64,000 nucleotides of DNA from Olsenella sp. An270 (GCF_002159735.1 NZ_NFJF01000003.1:62001-126000), one strand, 5' to 3'; counted from the stretch's first letter, positions 8,571-18,179 are shown. The notes: a model not told the origin generated them from the letters alone. Numbers and translations are program-made.

Positions 8571-10064
8571 ATGGCAGACGAGCAGAGCGTCCAGCAGCAG
8601 GCAACCCAGGCGACGGACGAGGTGATCACGGCCCCGGCCGAGAAGCGCCTGGACCTCCCGGAGGCCGCGAGCAAGGACTTCACGTGGGAGGCAGACGGCC
8701 AGCGCATCGACTACACCGCCACGGCTGCCCACCTCGACGTCCGCGCGGACACCGGCTCGCTGATCGGCAAGATGTTCAGCCTCTCCTACGTGGCCAAGCC
8801 CGAGGGCGAGAGCGCCGACCGCCCCGTGACCTTCTGCTACAACGGCGGCCCGGGCAGCTCGTCGGTCCCCGTGAACCTCGGCGGCATCGGCCCGCGCCGC
8901 GTGGCCACCGACGGCACCGCGCATCTCTCGCTGCCCGCGCGCGTGGAGGACAACCCCCACACGCTGCTGCGCCAGAGCGACCTCGTCTTCCTGGACGCGC
9001 TCGGCACCGGCTACTCCGCCATCGCCGAGGGTGTGGACCCCAAGACCGTCTGGGGCGTGGACGGCGACGCGGACGCCTTCGCCCGCGCCATCGTCGCGTG
9101 GCTCACGGCCAACCACCGCTGGGGCTCGCCGGTCTACCTCTTTGGCGAGTCGTACGGCACAATCCGCAACGCCGTCCTCATGCGCGTGCTGGGCGAGAAG
9201 AACGTGCCCGTGCGCGGCGTCGTCATGCTCTCCGCGATCTTTGACTGGGTGCAGACCCTGCCCGGCGAGGACCTGTACTACCTGGGCATGCTTCCCACCT
9301 TCGCCGCGACGGCCCGCTACTTCGGCCGCGCCGGCAAGGGCTTCGACGAGCTCCAGTGGTTCGAGGACGCGATGGACTTCACCGAGCGCGTCTACGCCCC
9401 GGCGCTGCTGCGCGGCGACCGCCTGCCCGCGCGCGAGAGGGCTTCCGTGGCGCGGCGCATCTCCAAGCTGATCGGCCTTCCCGCCGAGCAGATCGAGCGC
9501 TGCAACCTGCGCGTGGACCTCGACACCTTCCGTCGCAGCCTGCTCGCAGACGAGGGCCTGGTCACCGGCCGCCTGGACACGCGCTTCACCTCGGCCGCGC
9601 CGCTGCCGGTCCAGGGCTCCACGGCCTTCTTCGCTGCCGAGGACCCGGCCGACGACGCGGTGGAGAGCGTCTGGCACGCCGCCTTCCGCGCGCACCTCGA
9701 CGAGATCGGCTTTGCCGGCGCGCCCACCTACCTCGTGAGCAACTACGGCAAGGTGGGTGTGGCCTGGAACTGGACGCACGAGGAGCCCGGCACGGAGGAG
9801 CCCGCCACCGCGCCCAACGTCACCTACGACATCGCCGTGGCCATGAAGCGCAACCCCACGATGCGCCTGCTCATCCTCGGCGGCCGCTACGACGCGGCGA
9901 CCACCTACTGGAACGTGGTGCACGACATGTCCTGCCTGTTCCTGCCGCCCGCCCTCAAGGAGCGCGTGAGCTACCGGCTCTACGGCTGCGGCCACATGGC
10001 CTACGTCGACGTGCCCACGCTCGAGGCCATGGGAGCCGACCTCGCGGAGTTCTACGCGCTCTAG
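8571..10064 (+). CDS. Peptidase S10 (serine carboxypeptidase family)
   Basis: The 497-residue protein carries the S10 signatures: the oxyanion segment 'NGGPGSSS' near residue 93, the nucleophile motif 'FGESYGT' with Ser at about 194, Asp at about 441 in 'GGRYDAAT', and His at about 474 in 'GCGHMAYVD'. Bacterial members of this size usually lack a secretion signal, and none is seen, so action in the cytoplasm on peptides is likely. ATG 8571 is chosen because AGGAG sits 5 bases before it; the longer frame overlaps the divergent gene. It converges tail-to-tail with a metallo-beta-lactamase gene, with stops directly abutting. Confidence 0.92.
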   Translation: MADEQSVQQQATQATDEVITAPAEKRLDLPEAASKDFTWEADGQRIDYTATAAHLDVRADTGSLIGKMFSLSYVAKPEGESADRPVTFCYNGGPGSSSVPVNLGGIGPRRVATDGTAHLSLPARVEDNPHTLLRQSDLVFLDALGTGYSAIAEGVDPKTVWGVDGDADAFARAIVAWLTANHRWGSPVYLFGESYGTIRNAVLMRVLGEKNVPVRGVVMLSAIFDWVQTLPGEDLYYLGMLPTFAATARYFGRAGKGFDELQWFEDAMDFTERVYAPALLRGDRLPARERASVARRISKLIGLPAEQIERCNLRVDLDTFRRSLLADEGLVTGRLDTRFTSAAPLPVQGSTAFFAAEDPADDAVESVWHAAFRAHLDEIGFAGAPTYLVSNYGKVGVAWNWTHEEPGTEEPATAPNVTYDIAVAMKRNPTMRLLILGGRYDAATTYWNVVHDMSCLFLPPALKERVSYRLYGCGHMAYVDVPTLEAMGADLAEFYAL

Positions 10065-10727
10065 CTAGCGCTCGAGCTTCTTGACGACCTCGATCGCGGG
10101 GTCCACCGCAGCGGCGAAGGCGTCGAAGTTGGCGTAGGTGCCGACGATGCTGCCGTAGTGGGTGGGCACCGCGGCGCGCGGCCGCAGCGCGTTCACGAAG
10201 GCCGCGGCCTGGCGCGGGTCGCAGGTGTAGGTGCCGCCGATCGGCACGAGCGCCACGTCGCAGCTCACGGTCTCGTTGTCGGCGTTCTGGTCCGTGTCGC
10301 CCGAGACGTAGTAGCGCGTGGGCTCGCCGTCGAGCGTCACCACGTAGCCGAGCCAGCCGTTCTCGCGCGGGTGCATCGCCAGGCGCTCCGGCTCCACGTT
10401 GTACGCGCCCACCGCCTCCACGGAGAGCCCCGGCAGCTCGATCTTCTCGCCCGCGCCCATGAGGTGCGTCGCGGCCGCGTCCAGCCCCGCGACCTCGCGC
10501 CCCGTGCCCGCCGGCGCTACGAGCACGGTCTTCTCGCCCGCCACACGCGCGTAGTCCTCGGGCGAGAGGTGGTCGTAGTGGGCGTGCGTGATCAGCACGT
10601 AGTCCGCGTCGTGCGCGGCCTCGGCGTCGGTCAGCGCAAAGGGGTCGAAATAGGCGACCGTGCCGCCCACGCCAACGATCCGGATGGCGCTCTGGGTGAA
10701 CACGCGGACGTTCTCGAGGCTGCTCAT
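10065..10727 (-). CDS. UlaG-like metal-dependent hydrolase (metallo-beta-lactamase fold)
   Basis: This 220-residue protein has the metal-binding motif 'THAHYDH' near residue 47, a following 'SGDTD' and a late 'PTHYG' His. That pattern belongs to the UlaG/YycJ-like L-ascorbate-lactonase or general metal-dependent hydrolase group. The substrate cannot be told. It has no signal peptide. Start 10727 is supported by GGGGAG. It is divergent from the flavin reductase gene (56 bp), whose -10 TATAAT lies at 10742-10747. Confidence 0.88.
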   Translation of the reverse strand: MSSLENVRVFTQSAIRIVGVGGTVAYFDPFALTDAEAAHDADYVLITHAHYDHLSPEDYARVAGEKTVLVAPAGTGREVAGLDAAATHLMGAGEKIELPGLSVEAVGAYNVEPERLAMHPRENGWLGYVVTLDGEPTRYYVSGDTDQNADNETVSCDVALVPIGGTYTCDPRQAAAFVNALRPRAAVPTHYGSIVGTYANFDAFAAAVDPAIEVVKKLER

Positions 10728-10783
10728 GGCGGCTCCCCTCCTATAATCGGGTCAACCAGATTCTACGTTGAGCCGGAGGCAAT

Positions 10784-11312
10784 CATGCGCGAGAAGATCG
10801 ACGTCGCCGAGTACGCACCCACCATCCTGCGCGAGCTGCCGAGCGGCGTGCTGCTCACCGCGAGCGTGGACGGCCGCGCCAACCCCATGACCATCGGCTG
10901 GGGCACGTTGGGCATCGAGTGGGGCAGGGAGCTCTTCGTGGCGTACGTCCGCAGCAGCCGCTTCACGCACTGCCTCATCGAGGAGAGCGGCGAGTTCACG
11001 GTCAGCGTGCCCATGCGCACGGGCGAGAAGGACCACGATCAGCGTATCAACCAGATTCTGGCGGTCTGCGGCTCCAAGAGCGGCCGCGACATCGACAAGG
11101 TGGCCGAGCTCGGCCTCACGCTCGTGGACGGCGAGGAGGTGGCCGCGCCCGCCATCCAGGAGCTGCCGCTCACGCTGGAGTGCCGCGTGCTCCACAAGAG
11201 CGAGCAGGACGAGGCGCTCCTCCCGGACGACTTGCGCGAGCGCTACTACGCCGCCGACGCCCCGCACACCGCCTACTACGCCCAGATCGTCTCAGCCTAC
11301 CTCCTGAGCTAA
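10784..11312 (+). CDS. Flavin reductase-like FMN-binding protein
   Basis: The 175-residue protein has the split-barrel flavin reductase domain, with 'LPSGVLLTASVDGRANPMTIGWG' at residues 12-34 and 'SRFTHCLIEESGEFTVSVP' in the FMN-binding region. Such proteins bind FMN and transfer electrons from NAD(P)H; the partner is unknown. ATG 10784 follows GGAGG. A strong hairpin lies 6 bp after the stop. Confidence 0.88.
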
Positions 11313-11318
11313 CGAAAA

Positions 11319-11344
11319 GGGGCCGCCCCTCGTCGGGCGGCCCC
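11319..11344. terminator. Rho-independent terminator between convergent genes
   Basis: Ten-base arms GGGGCCGCCC (11319-11328) and GGGCGGCCCC (11335-11344) with a 6-base loop. An A4 run on the left gives a T4 run for transcripts coming from the right, so it fits best as terminator of the small gene at 11370-11666 and may also stop the flavin reductase transcript. Confidence 0.8.
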
Positions 11345-11369
11345 TCCTCGCGGGTTCTTGTCGGCCTTC

Positions 11370-11666
11370 CTACTTCTTGCCGAAGAGGCCGCCGAGGCTG
11401 TCGGCGATGCCGCCGAGGGGGCTGTTCTCGAGCAGGCCGCCGAGGTTGCCGGCGATGCCGCCCAGGTCGAGGCCGCCGAGGTCGAGGCTGCCGTCGGCGA
11501 TGCCGTTCTTCACGCCGTCGATAATCTGGGAGAGGTCGCCCTCGCCGAGCTCGAGACCGGTGATGCCCTCGATCGTGCCCTTGGGGTCGGAGATGAGCTC
11601 CCGGAGCTTCTCGGGGGCGTCCGCGAGGGCAGCGGAGACCTGCGCGATGATTGCCTGAACGTCCAT
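11370..11666 (-). CDS. Small Gly/Leu-rich protein
   Basis: I do not recognise a family. The 98-residue product has an acidic helical first half ('IIAQVSAALADAPEKLRELI') and a second half of loose repeats around 'LGGLLENSPLGGIADSLGGLFGKK', in which GG-hydrophobic units recur. There is no signal peptide or long membrane helix. ATG 11666 is preceded by AAAGGAAG and a terminator follows the stop, so it looks like a real single gene. The pattern resembles short amphipathic proteins of Actinobacteria; function unknown. Confidence 0.7.
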   Translation of the reverse strand: MDVQAIIAQVSAALADAPEKLRELISDPKGTIEGITGLELGEGDLSQIIDGVKNGIADGSLDLGGLDLGGIAGNLGGLLENSPLGGIADSLGGLFGKK

Positions 11667-11746
11667 GTGCTTCCTTTCGTCGTGCGCCGGTGCTCGGCGC
11701 GCTTGCCTCTCTAGGGTAGCGGGTCGCGGACCCGAGAAGGAGGGGT

Positions 11747-12799
11747 TCAAACAGCCGGAGAGGGCTGCGGGCCGCTGCCCATTCGTGCGCGCACGGCGGC
11801 GAGCAGCTCGGCGCAGCGTAGCGAGGTCGCGAGCGGCATGACGGGCGACTCCGTCTCGCCCGCGAGCAAAAGCCCCACAAAGTGCGCGACCTCGGCGTAG
11901 AGATCGTCCACGGGGTAGGGGACCTCCAGCTCTACGGGCTTCTCGCCCACGCGCTCAAGCCGGGCGCGCTGTGGCCGGTGCATTTCCTCGACGACGATGC
12001 GCCCCTCGGTTCCCACAAGGACGGCCTCGCGCGGGTTTCCCTGGTCGCAGGCGGTGACCAGGCGCGCGCTCACGTCGCCGGCGCGCAGCTCGGCGTCCGT
12101 GAACGTGTCCACGCCGCGCACCCAGCGCGCGCGGGCGCCGAGGACCTCGATCGGTTCCGTCAGGTAGTCGGTCAGCCAGGCGGCGCAGTATATTCCGGAG
12201 TCGAGCAGGTTGCCGCCGCCCACGGGGTCGGACATATAGTCCGCGCCGCTGGCCACGCGCTCACCCATGTCGCTGCAGAGCCCGGTCTCCACGCGCGTCA
12301 GCCGTCCGATCGCGCCGTTCTCCACGAGTTCGCGAACGCGCAGGTAAAGCGGCTCAAAGCGGGTCTTGGTGGCCTCCATGAGCAGCAGGTTCTCGGAGCG
12401 CGCCGCGCGGGCGAGAAGAACCGTCTCCTCGAGGCTCGCGCAGAGCGGCTTCTCGCAGAGCACGGCCTTGCCGGCGCGCAGGGCCGCGAGCGACCACTCG
12501 AGGTGCAGGGCGGGCGGCAGTGCCACGTAGACCGCGTCCACGTCCGGGCGGGCGAGAAGGGCGGCGTGCGCGGAGCCGGCCACGCTGCCGAGTCCCTCGT
12601 CGGAGAGGGTGCCGTCCTCGCCCACGCCGTACGCCGCCGCGGACGCGACGGCCTTTGCGGCGCTGCGGCAGCTGATTGCCACGATCTCGGAGCGCGGCTC
12701 GCGCGCGAGGCTGCGCGCGAAGCGCTGCGCGATCCTGCCCGCACCGACGATTCCCCAGCGCACGCTCTTCTCGGCGCATGCTCCACCAATGGGTGACAT
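11747..12799 (-). CDS. Gfo/Idh/MocA family oxidoreductase
   Basis: The 350-residue protein has an N-terminal Rossmann fold with 'WGIVGAGRIAQRFA' near residue 15, the family motif 'CEKPLCASLEE' near residue 115, and a C-terminal alpha/beta domain beginning around 'GRLTRVETG'. These enzymes oxidise or reduce sugars and related alcohols with NAD(P). Start 12799 has GGGAG upstream. It is divergent from the membrane-protein gene at 12880. No sugar-utilisation gene adjoins it, so the substrate is open. Confidence 0.9.
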   Translation of the reverse strand: MSPIGGACAEKSVRWGIVGAGRIAQRFARSLAREPRSEIVAISCRSAAKAVASAAAYGVGEDGTLSDEGLGSVAGSAHAALLARPDVDAVYVALPPALHLEWSLAALRAGKAVLCEKPLCASLEETVLLARAARSENLLLMEATKTRFEPLYLRVRELVENGAIGRLTRVETGLCSDMGERVASGADYMSDPVGGGNLLDSGIYCAAWLTDYLTEPIEVLGARARWVRGVDTFTDAELRAGDVSARLVTACDQGNPREAVLVGTEGRIVVEEMHRPQRARLERVGEKPVELEVPYPVDDLYAEVAHFVGLLLAGETESPVMPLATSLRCAELLAAVRARMGSGPQPSPAV

Positions 12800-12879
12800 T
12801 GGTCTCCCTTGCCTGACAACTGTGGTGTCTGGCTGCTAATATACCTGAGTTTTCGCTGATAAAACCTGAAGGGAACACC

Positions 12880-13878
12880 GTGAAGAACTCTGAGATCTAC
12901 CGCCGCACGCTGAAGTTCTCCGTCATGCGCCTCGTGCGGACCGTGCTGTGCCTCGTCCTGCTTGCCGCCCTGCCGCTCGTCGCGTTCGTTGCCACGGGCC
13001 TTGCCGGTCTGGACGAGACGGTGCAGCTTGCCGCGACGGGCGTTGCGTTCATTGTCGCGCTCGTCGTCTTCTACCTTGTCGCGCACTATGGCGGCTACCT
13101 GCTCACGGCTGGTCAGGTTGCCATGATCACCGAGGGCGTCGCCACCGGGCAGCTCCCCGCGGACACCTACGAGGCGGGCAAGCGCGCTGTGAGGAGCCGC
13201 TTTGCCACGGCGAGCGTCTACTACGGTCTGTGGAGCGTCACCAAGGCCATAACCAACGAGATCTCCTCCGGCATGAACGCAATCGCCCGCGGGATCGACG
13301 GTGACAACCAGAACGGCGCCGCCTCCGTCGTCGCTGGGATTATCTCGGCCGTCGTGGGCGTGGTGCTCGAGTACCTCAACTACTGCAGCCTGGGCTGGGT
13401 CTTCCTTCACGGTGAGCAGTCCGCGTTCAAGAGCACCTGCGACGGCGCCGTCGTCTACTTCCAGAACTGGAAGACCCTCATGAAGAACTCCGCCAAGGTA
13501 ATCGCGATCACCCTCGTCTCGCTTGCGCTCATTGGCGGCGCATTCTTTGGCGTTGCGTACCTCGTGCTCGGCTCCATCGAGCCGCTCACGGCCGTCCTCT
13601 CTCAGATTGACGCCACCGCCACGCTCGAGGACGGTACCGCCGTGCCCGCCGGCACCTCGCTGATCGTGCTGTGCGCCGTGATTGCCCTCGTGCTCTGGAG
13701 CGGTATCCACGGCGCCTTTGTTAAGCCCTACCTTCTCGTCTCCGTTATGCGCCGCTACATAGAGGCCGGTCGTGCGGACACGCCGAAGGTCGACGTCTAC
13801 GAGAAGCTCTCCGGCATGTCCAAGGGCTTCAAGAAGGCCCTCGACCGTGCCGGGGAGGAGGCTCCCTCGGCCGCGTAG
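12880..13878 (+). CDS. Integral membrane protein of unknown function
   Basis: This 332-residue protein has about five hydrophobic segments (near residues 20-40, 48-70, 150-170, 205-230 and 260-285) and a charged cytoplasmic-type C-terminus. No known family motif was recognised. It begins with GTG 12880 behind GAAGGGA. It stands alone between a divergent oxidoreductase and a convergent LysR gene, with a short palindrome overlapping the LysR stop codon just after its end. Confidence 0.75.
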   Translation: MKNSEIYRRTLKFSVMRLVRTVLCLVLLAALPLVAFVATGLAGLDETVQLAATGVAFIVALVVFYLVAHYGGYLLTAGQVAMITEGVATGQLPADTYEAGKRAVRSRFATASVYYGLWSVTKAITNEISSGMNAIARGIDGDNQNGAASVVAGIISAVVGVVLEYLNYCSLGWVFLHGEQSAFKSTCDGAVVYFQNWKTLMKNSAKVIAITLVSLALIGGAFFGVAYLVLGSIEPLTAVLSQIDATATLEDGTAVPAGTSLIVLCAVIALVLWSGIHGAFVKPYLLVSVMRRYIEAGRADTPKVDVYEKLSGMSKGFKKALDRAGEEAPSAA

Positions 13879-13890
13879 CCGCACGCGCAC

Positions 13891-13919
13891 GAGACAAAGG
13901 GGACAGGTTCGTTTGTCTC
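13891..13919. repeat. GGGAC-loop palindrome between convergent genes
   Basis: GAGACAAA (13891-13898) and TTTGTCTC (13912-13919) enclose GGGGACAGGTTCG. The right arm contains the stop codon of the LysR gene. The palindrome at 45032-45060 has different arms but a similar GGGAC-type loop when read on the other strand. It may act as a terminator or belong to a REP-like family. Confidence 0.6.
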
Positions 13920-14838
13920 AGTAGCCCTCGGAGCTCAGGAGCCGTTTCAGGAGCGAGAACTCGTTCCTGCAGAACTGGTCGAGTCGCTCGACCTCAGGTC
14001 GTCGCGGTCCCTCGGGCAGCACGAGGCACACCGGGACCGTGGGCGCGTCGGCCGGGTCCAGGTCATGCATCGTGGCGAAGGGCAGAATGCTGAGTGCCTT
14101 GAGGTAGACGCCCATTATGTAGCCGTCCCGGCTCTCGAGGAAGTCGACGACTCCCTCGTTGGTGTCAACGTTTACGAGCGGGGAGGCCAGCCCGGCTTTC
14201 CGGCAGGTGACGAGCACCGTCTCGTTGAAGCCGTCGATTCTGTCGTTCCAGAGCACGGGATAGGGCTCAAGGTCGGCAAAGGACAGCCGCCGCTTGCCGC
14301 GCAGCGGGTGCCGGCGACCCAGAAAGATGCCGGGTGCAACCGTCCCGATCTGGGCGCACGTGCACCCGGGGGCGTCCAGCCGACCAATCGTGAACAGGGC
14401 GTCGAGCGCGCCGGCTCGCAGGCTTGCGAGCGCGTCGTCCCCCACGCGGACGGAGAGGCTCGTCTCGACCCCGAGGGAGTGCGCCATGAGGTGCGCCACG
14501 ATGCCGCAAATGAACTCGTGCTTGGAGAAGGGCGGCGTGACAAGGGCCAGCCTGAGGTCCCCCCTGGTCGCGGGGCCGTCCTGCCACGAGGAGGCAATCT
14601 GCTCGATCGAAGTGACCCCCTCGGTCACCCTGCGCGCGGGCTCGAGCAGCGTCTCCCCCAGGGGCGTGAGACGCATGCCCCGCCCCTCGCGGACGAACAG
14701 CGCCCCGCCAAGCTCCTCCTCGAGCTCGTGCATGGACTTCGAGACGGCCTGGACCGTGACGCCTTCGGCTCGCGCGGTAGCGGAGAAGTTTCCCGTGCGC
14801 GCCGCCCGATAGAAGAACTGAAGCTGCCGAATGTTCAT
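13918..14838 (-). CDS. LysR-family transcriptional regulator
   Basis: The 306-residue protein has the LysR winged helix-turn-helix at residues 1-60 ('LQFFYRAARTGNFSATARAEGVTVQAVSKSMHELEEELG') followed by a periplasmic-binding-type effector domain. Length is typical. Only a weak ribosome-binding site (AAGGA, 12 bases away) precedes ATG 14838. LysR targets usually lie divergent to the regulator: the CmpB-type membrane protein at 15051 is divergent and about 210 bp away, so it is the first candidate target. Confidence 0.92.
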   Translation of the reverse strand: MNIRQLQFFYRAARTGNFSATARAEGVTVQAVSKSMHELEEELGGALFVREGRGMRLTPLGETLLEPARRVTEGVTSIEQIASSWQDGPATRGDLRLALVTPPFSKHEFICGIVAHLMAHSLGVETSLSVRVGDDALASLRAGALDALFTIGRLDAPGCTCAQIGTVAPGIFLGRRHPLRGKRRLSFADLEPYPVLWNDRIDGFNETVLVTCRKAGLASPLVNVDTNEGVVDFLESRDGYIMGVYLKALSILPFATMHDLDPADAPTVPVCLVLPEGPRRPEVERLDQFCRNEFSLLKRLLSSEGY

Positions 14839-15050
14839 GAGTGTGAGTGTCCTTGTGGGACGAGTGTGGGTTCAGGAGCAGTGTAGGACGGAACCGCGGG
14901 AGTGCCCCGTGGCGAGAAGGACGTGCGCTCGAAATATCAACCATCGCTTGACTATTCGGAAAATGCAAGCGCTGCGGCCTTAAGGTCTCCTTCAGTCAGG
15001 TATCGTCTACTCCGTATGCCTGTATGTGTGTCACCTTTCAAGGAGCTCGC

Positions 15051-16358
15051 ATGACCCCAGAGACACAAGCCGAACCCAAGAACGCCAAGCAGAAAATGCC
15101 GCTCGCCTACCGGCTCTACGGCCTGTTCTGCATTCTGCTCGGCGCGTACACGCTCTTTGCCGTGGTTATGTTTGCGGCACTCATGACCTGGGCGCTCCAG
15201 ACCGACCCGTCGATGATCATCGTTGGCACCGACCCCACGCTGCCCGTGGTCCTTCTCGTCATCTCGTACCTGATCACCTTCGCGGACGGCATCGCACTCA
15301 TCGTCTTTGGCCGCATGCTGCGCAAGGGCAGCCGGCGCAACGCCGTGCTCATCTCCCACGTGCTCATCGCGACGTCCGTGGTGCAGATCCTGTTCAAGCT
15401 GATGCTGCAGGGCGTCGACCTCTCGCTTATCCCCGACGCCATCCAGCTCTTCCTGCTGATCGCGGTCTCGGTCACCGTTGACCCGTCGCTCAAGCAGGAG
15501 CGTGCGCTCCAGCGCCGCGTGCGCGACATGGTGGAGCGCGAGGCCGCCGAGGAGGGCATGCTCGGCCGCGACTACGAGGGCAAGGGCTACATCGAGCTCA
15601 ACTTCTTCAACCTGTTCTGGGTCTTTGTGATCTGCTGCTTCCTCGGCCTCATAATCGAGACCGTCTACCACTTTGCCGTCGTGGTTCCCGGTGAGATCCA
15701 GGACCGCGCCGGCCTGCTCTTTGGCCCGTTCTCGCCCATCTACGGCTTTGGCGCCGTGCTCATGACCGTGGCGCTCAACCGTTTCTACAAGGCCAATCCG
15801 GTGATCATCTTCGTGGTCTCCGCCGTGATCGGCGGCCTGTTCGAGGCAGCGACCTCGCTCTTCATGGAGCTTGGCTTTGGCGCCGTGGCCTGGGACTACT
15901 CCGGCTCCACGATCTTCGGGCTCTTCCCCGATCCGATTGCGGTCATCTTTGCCGGCCGCACCTCCACGCTCTTCATGTGCATGTGGGGCGTGCTCGGCTT
16001 TGTGTGGATCAAGCTCTGCCTGCCGTGGATGCTCAAGCTCATCAACCTCATCCCGTGGAAGGTCCGCTACTCGTTCACCACGCTCTGCGCCGTCCTCATG
16101 CTCGTGAACGGCGTCATGACGCTCGAGGCGCTGGACTGCTGGTTCGAGCGCCTCTCGGGCATCCCGCAGACCACGCCCATCGAGCAGTTCTACGCCGAGC
16201 ACTACGACAACGACTACATGGCGCACCGCTTCGAGTCCATGACCATCACGCCGGACGACTCCGCCCGTGTGGACGGCGCCGGGCGCACCGACGCGGCCGA
16301 GGCCGACGAGTCCGTGATCGAGAAGGACGCCGACGAGACGTTCGAGGACGTCGCGTGA
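15051..16358 (+). CDS. Multi-spanning membrane protein with a CmpB-type 'putative ABC transporter' domain
   Basis: The 435-residue protein has an N-terminal block of four membrane helices and a C-terminal domain whose 'GLIIETVYHFAVVVPGEIQDR' and 'GLLFGPFSPIYGFGAV' match the ABC_trans_CmpB family. Despite the name, no transport has been shown for the family. A charged tail follows (residues 385-435). ATG 15051 has AGGAG before it. Two more membrane-associated genes follow on the same strand, so these three may form an operon. Confidence 0.85.
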   Translation: MTPETQAEPKNAKQKMPLAYRLYGLFCILLGAYTLFAVVMFAALMTWALQTDPSMIIVGTDPTLPVVLLVISYLITFADGIALIVFGRMLRKGSRRNAVLISHVLIATSVVQILFKLMLQGVDLSLIPDAIQLFLLIAVSVTVDPSLKQERALQRRVRDMVEREAAEEGMLGRDYEGKGYIELNFFNLFWVFVICCFLGLIIETVYHFAVVVPGEIQDRAGLLFGPFSPIYGFGAVLMTVALNRFYKANPVIIFVVSAVIGGLFEAATSLFMELGFGAVAWDYSGSTIFGLFPDPIAVIFAGRTSTLFMCMWGVLGFVWIKLCLPWMLKLINLIPWKVRYSFTTLCAVLMLVNGVMTLEALDCWFERLSGIPQTTPIEQFYAEHYDNDYMAHRFESMTITPDDSARVDGAGRTDAAEADESVIEKDADETFEDVA

Positions 16359-16419
16359 TATAGGCAAGCAAGAGGAGTCTGGTAAACGTTGGCGCCGCGT
16401 GCGCCCGGAGGGAGTTTCC

Positions 16420-16824
16420 ATGTCCGCAGAGTGCAAGATCGTCAAGGGCCTCAGCTGGCTCATCATGCTCATCGGCCTCGCCGCCGTTGCCATGGGCGTC
16501 GTCATGTTCATGAGCGCGGGCGACGTCGCCGCGCAGATGGAGGGTGGTCCGATCAGTGCCCAGACCGCCGCCGTCATCATGATCGTGGCCGGCGTCTTTG
16601 AGTTCGTGACCGGCGTGCTCGGCGCCCGCGGCGCGAACAATCCCGCCCACCTCGGCGGCTTTATTGTCTTTGCCAGCATCATCGCAATCGTGAACGTTGC
16701 CGAGATCGTCCTGATCGTCACGGGCGGCCAGGGCACGGTCTGGATGAACGCCATCTACGTCGCTGCCGCGCTCACCGCGGTGGTCAACGCCTCGCGTGCC
16801 AAGAAGGCCGCGCTGGACCGCTAA
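16420..16824 (+). CDS. Four-helix membrane protein
   Basis: The 134-residue product consists of four hydrophobic segments (about residues 10-32, 45-68, 75-98 and 105-125) with short loops, without a motif I recognise. GGAGGGAG precedes ATG 16420. Its stop overlaps the start of the lipase-like gene (TAATG), so the two are translationally coupled. It probably belongs to the same transcript as the CmpB-type gene 61 bp upstream. Function unknown. Confidence 0.75.
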   Translation: MSAECKIVKGLSWLIMLIGLAAVAMGVVMFMSAGDVAAQMEGGPISAQTAAVIMIVAGVFEFVTGVLGARGANNPAHLGGFIVFASIIAIVNVAEIVLIVTGGQGTVWMNAIYVAAALTAVVNASRAKKAALDR

Positions 16825-18179
16825 TGGCGGCTGAGGACAAGAACACGGGGGACGAGAAGGACTTCGCGCCGGAGGCCCGTCGCCGTCCGCGCTGGGGGCT
16901 GCGCGTCCTTCTCGGCCTGCTCGTCCTTCTCGTCGTGGCGGGCATCGCGCTGTTCGTGGCGGTGCAGCACCGGCTCGACCAGCGCAGCCGCGGCGAGGGC
17001 GTGGTCCAGGCCCCGAGCGAGTTCGCTGCGCTGGAGAACTCGACCGGCCGCACCGGTGCCTTCACCGCGAGCATCGACTTCACGAGCATGGCAACGGGCG
17101 CCGAGACCATCTCCACCGAGGTAGCCTGGGACGACGAGTGGTTCTTCCAGGACCCCACGGTCTACAACCACGAGCTCGCCACCACGTGCTCGGTGCTCTC
17201 GGCCGTGGCCAACTCGGAGTCCGCGTACTACCAGGCGGGCTCGAGCTCGCCGGCGTACATGGAGCAGGCGCTCGCCGAGCTGGGCTTCGAGGAGATTTCC
17301 ACGGCCTCCTACCAGTATCGCAGCGAGATCTTCGACGAGGTCGTGGACTTCATCACCGGCACGGACGACGTCGTCGCCTACTCGGTGGCCACCAAGCGCG
17401 TGACCAGCGCGGACGGGGCCGAGAAGACCCTCTTTTTGGTGTCGATCCGCGGCAGCTACGGCTCCGAGTGGCTGAGCGACCTCAACATGGGCAGCGCTGC
17501 GACCTACGACATGGAGGAGATCACGCACGAGGGCTTCTCTGAGGCCGCGCGCGAGATCGTGGACGAGCTCGCGGCGCGCATCACCGAGGAGGCGGGCCTC
17601 GACGGCACCGATGACATCTGCCTGCTCTTCACCGGGCATTCCCGCGGTGCGGCCACGGCCAACATCGCCGCGGCGTATGCCGACGAGATGAGCCAGGGCA
17701 TGCGCGTGCTCGCGCCGCTCTCGAGCATCTACTGCTACACCTTCGCCACGCCCACGGTTACGACCTTCGACACCGCGCACGACGCGCTCTACGACAACAT
17801 CTTCAACGTCATGAACCCGAGCGACCTGGTGCCGCGCCTGCCGCTCACGGCCTGGGGCTACGAACGCTACGGCAACGACCTGTGGCTGCCTGGCTACGGA
17901 GACGAGGGATTCGACGAGGCGCACGAGGCCATGTGCGAGGTCTTCGAGGCCAACACGGGCGTGGAGAGCCCCTACGTCCCCGAGGATCGCGAGCGCGTGG
18001 ACAAGCTCGTGGAGAACTTGGGACGCGAGATCCCCACGGCCGACGACCTCGCGACGCTCGGTGGAGGCGCCACCGTCGTGAAGGACCTTCTCGCCGACGT
18101 GAACCCCATGCAGGTCCTCTACGGCCACTATCCGAGTGTCTACATCGCCTGGATGCAGTCGCTGGACACCCTCGGCTAA
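16824..18179 (+). CDS. Membrane-anchored lipase (class 3)-like hydrolase
   Basis: The 451-residue protein has one N-terminal membrane anchor at about residues 25-47 and then a large extracellular domain. The domain shows the class 3 lipase pattern: 'FLVSIRGSYGSEW' for the oxyanion strand and 'LLFTGHSRGAATANI' with the GxSxG nucleophile Ser at about 273. A late Asp ('NPSDLVPRLP') and His ('YGHYPS') could complete the triad. It is likely an ectoenzyme on lipids or esters. Its TAA overlaps the TAG of the convergent ABC ATPase gene (CTAA, 18176-18179). Confidence 0.85.
   Translation: MAAEDKNTGDEKDFAPEARRRPRWGLRVLLGLLVLLVVAGIALFVAVQHRLDQRSRGEGVVQAPSEFAALENSTGRTGAFTASIDFTSMATGAETISTEVAWDDEWFFQDPTVYNHELATTCSVLSAVANSESAYYQAGSSSPAYMEQALAELGFEEISTASYQYRSEIFDEVVDFITGTDDVVAYSVATKRVTSADGAEKTLFLVSIRGSYGSEWLSDLNMGSAATYDMEEITHEGFSEAAREIVDELAARITEEAGLDGTDDICLLFTGHSRGAATANIAAAYADEMSQGMRVLAPLSSIYCYTFATPTVTTFDTAHDALYDNIFNVMNPSDLVPRLPLTAWGYERYGNDLWLPGYGDEGFDEAHEAMCEVFEANTGVESPYVPEDRERVDKLVENLGREIPTADDLATLGGGATVVKDLLADVNPMQVLYGHYPSVYIAWMQSLDTLG

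Noticed and set aside
8559-9995. Long minus-strand open frame opposite the S10 peptidase
   Set aside because: GC-rich third positions create long shadow frames; its translation is Val/Ala/His/Gly-rich without any motif, while the plus strand has a full catalytic triad.
11370-11666. Gly-rich small gene as a collagen-like or PE/PPE-type repeat protein
   Set aside because: The GG-hydrophobic pattern is irregular and there is no G-x-y periodicity or Pro-Glu start.
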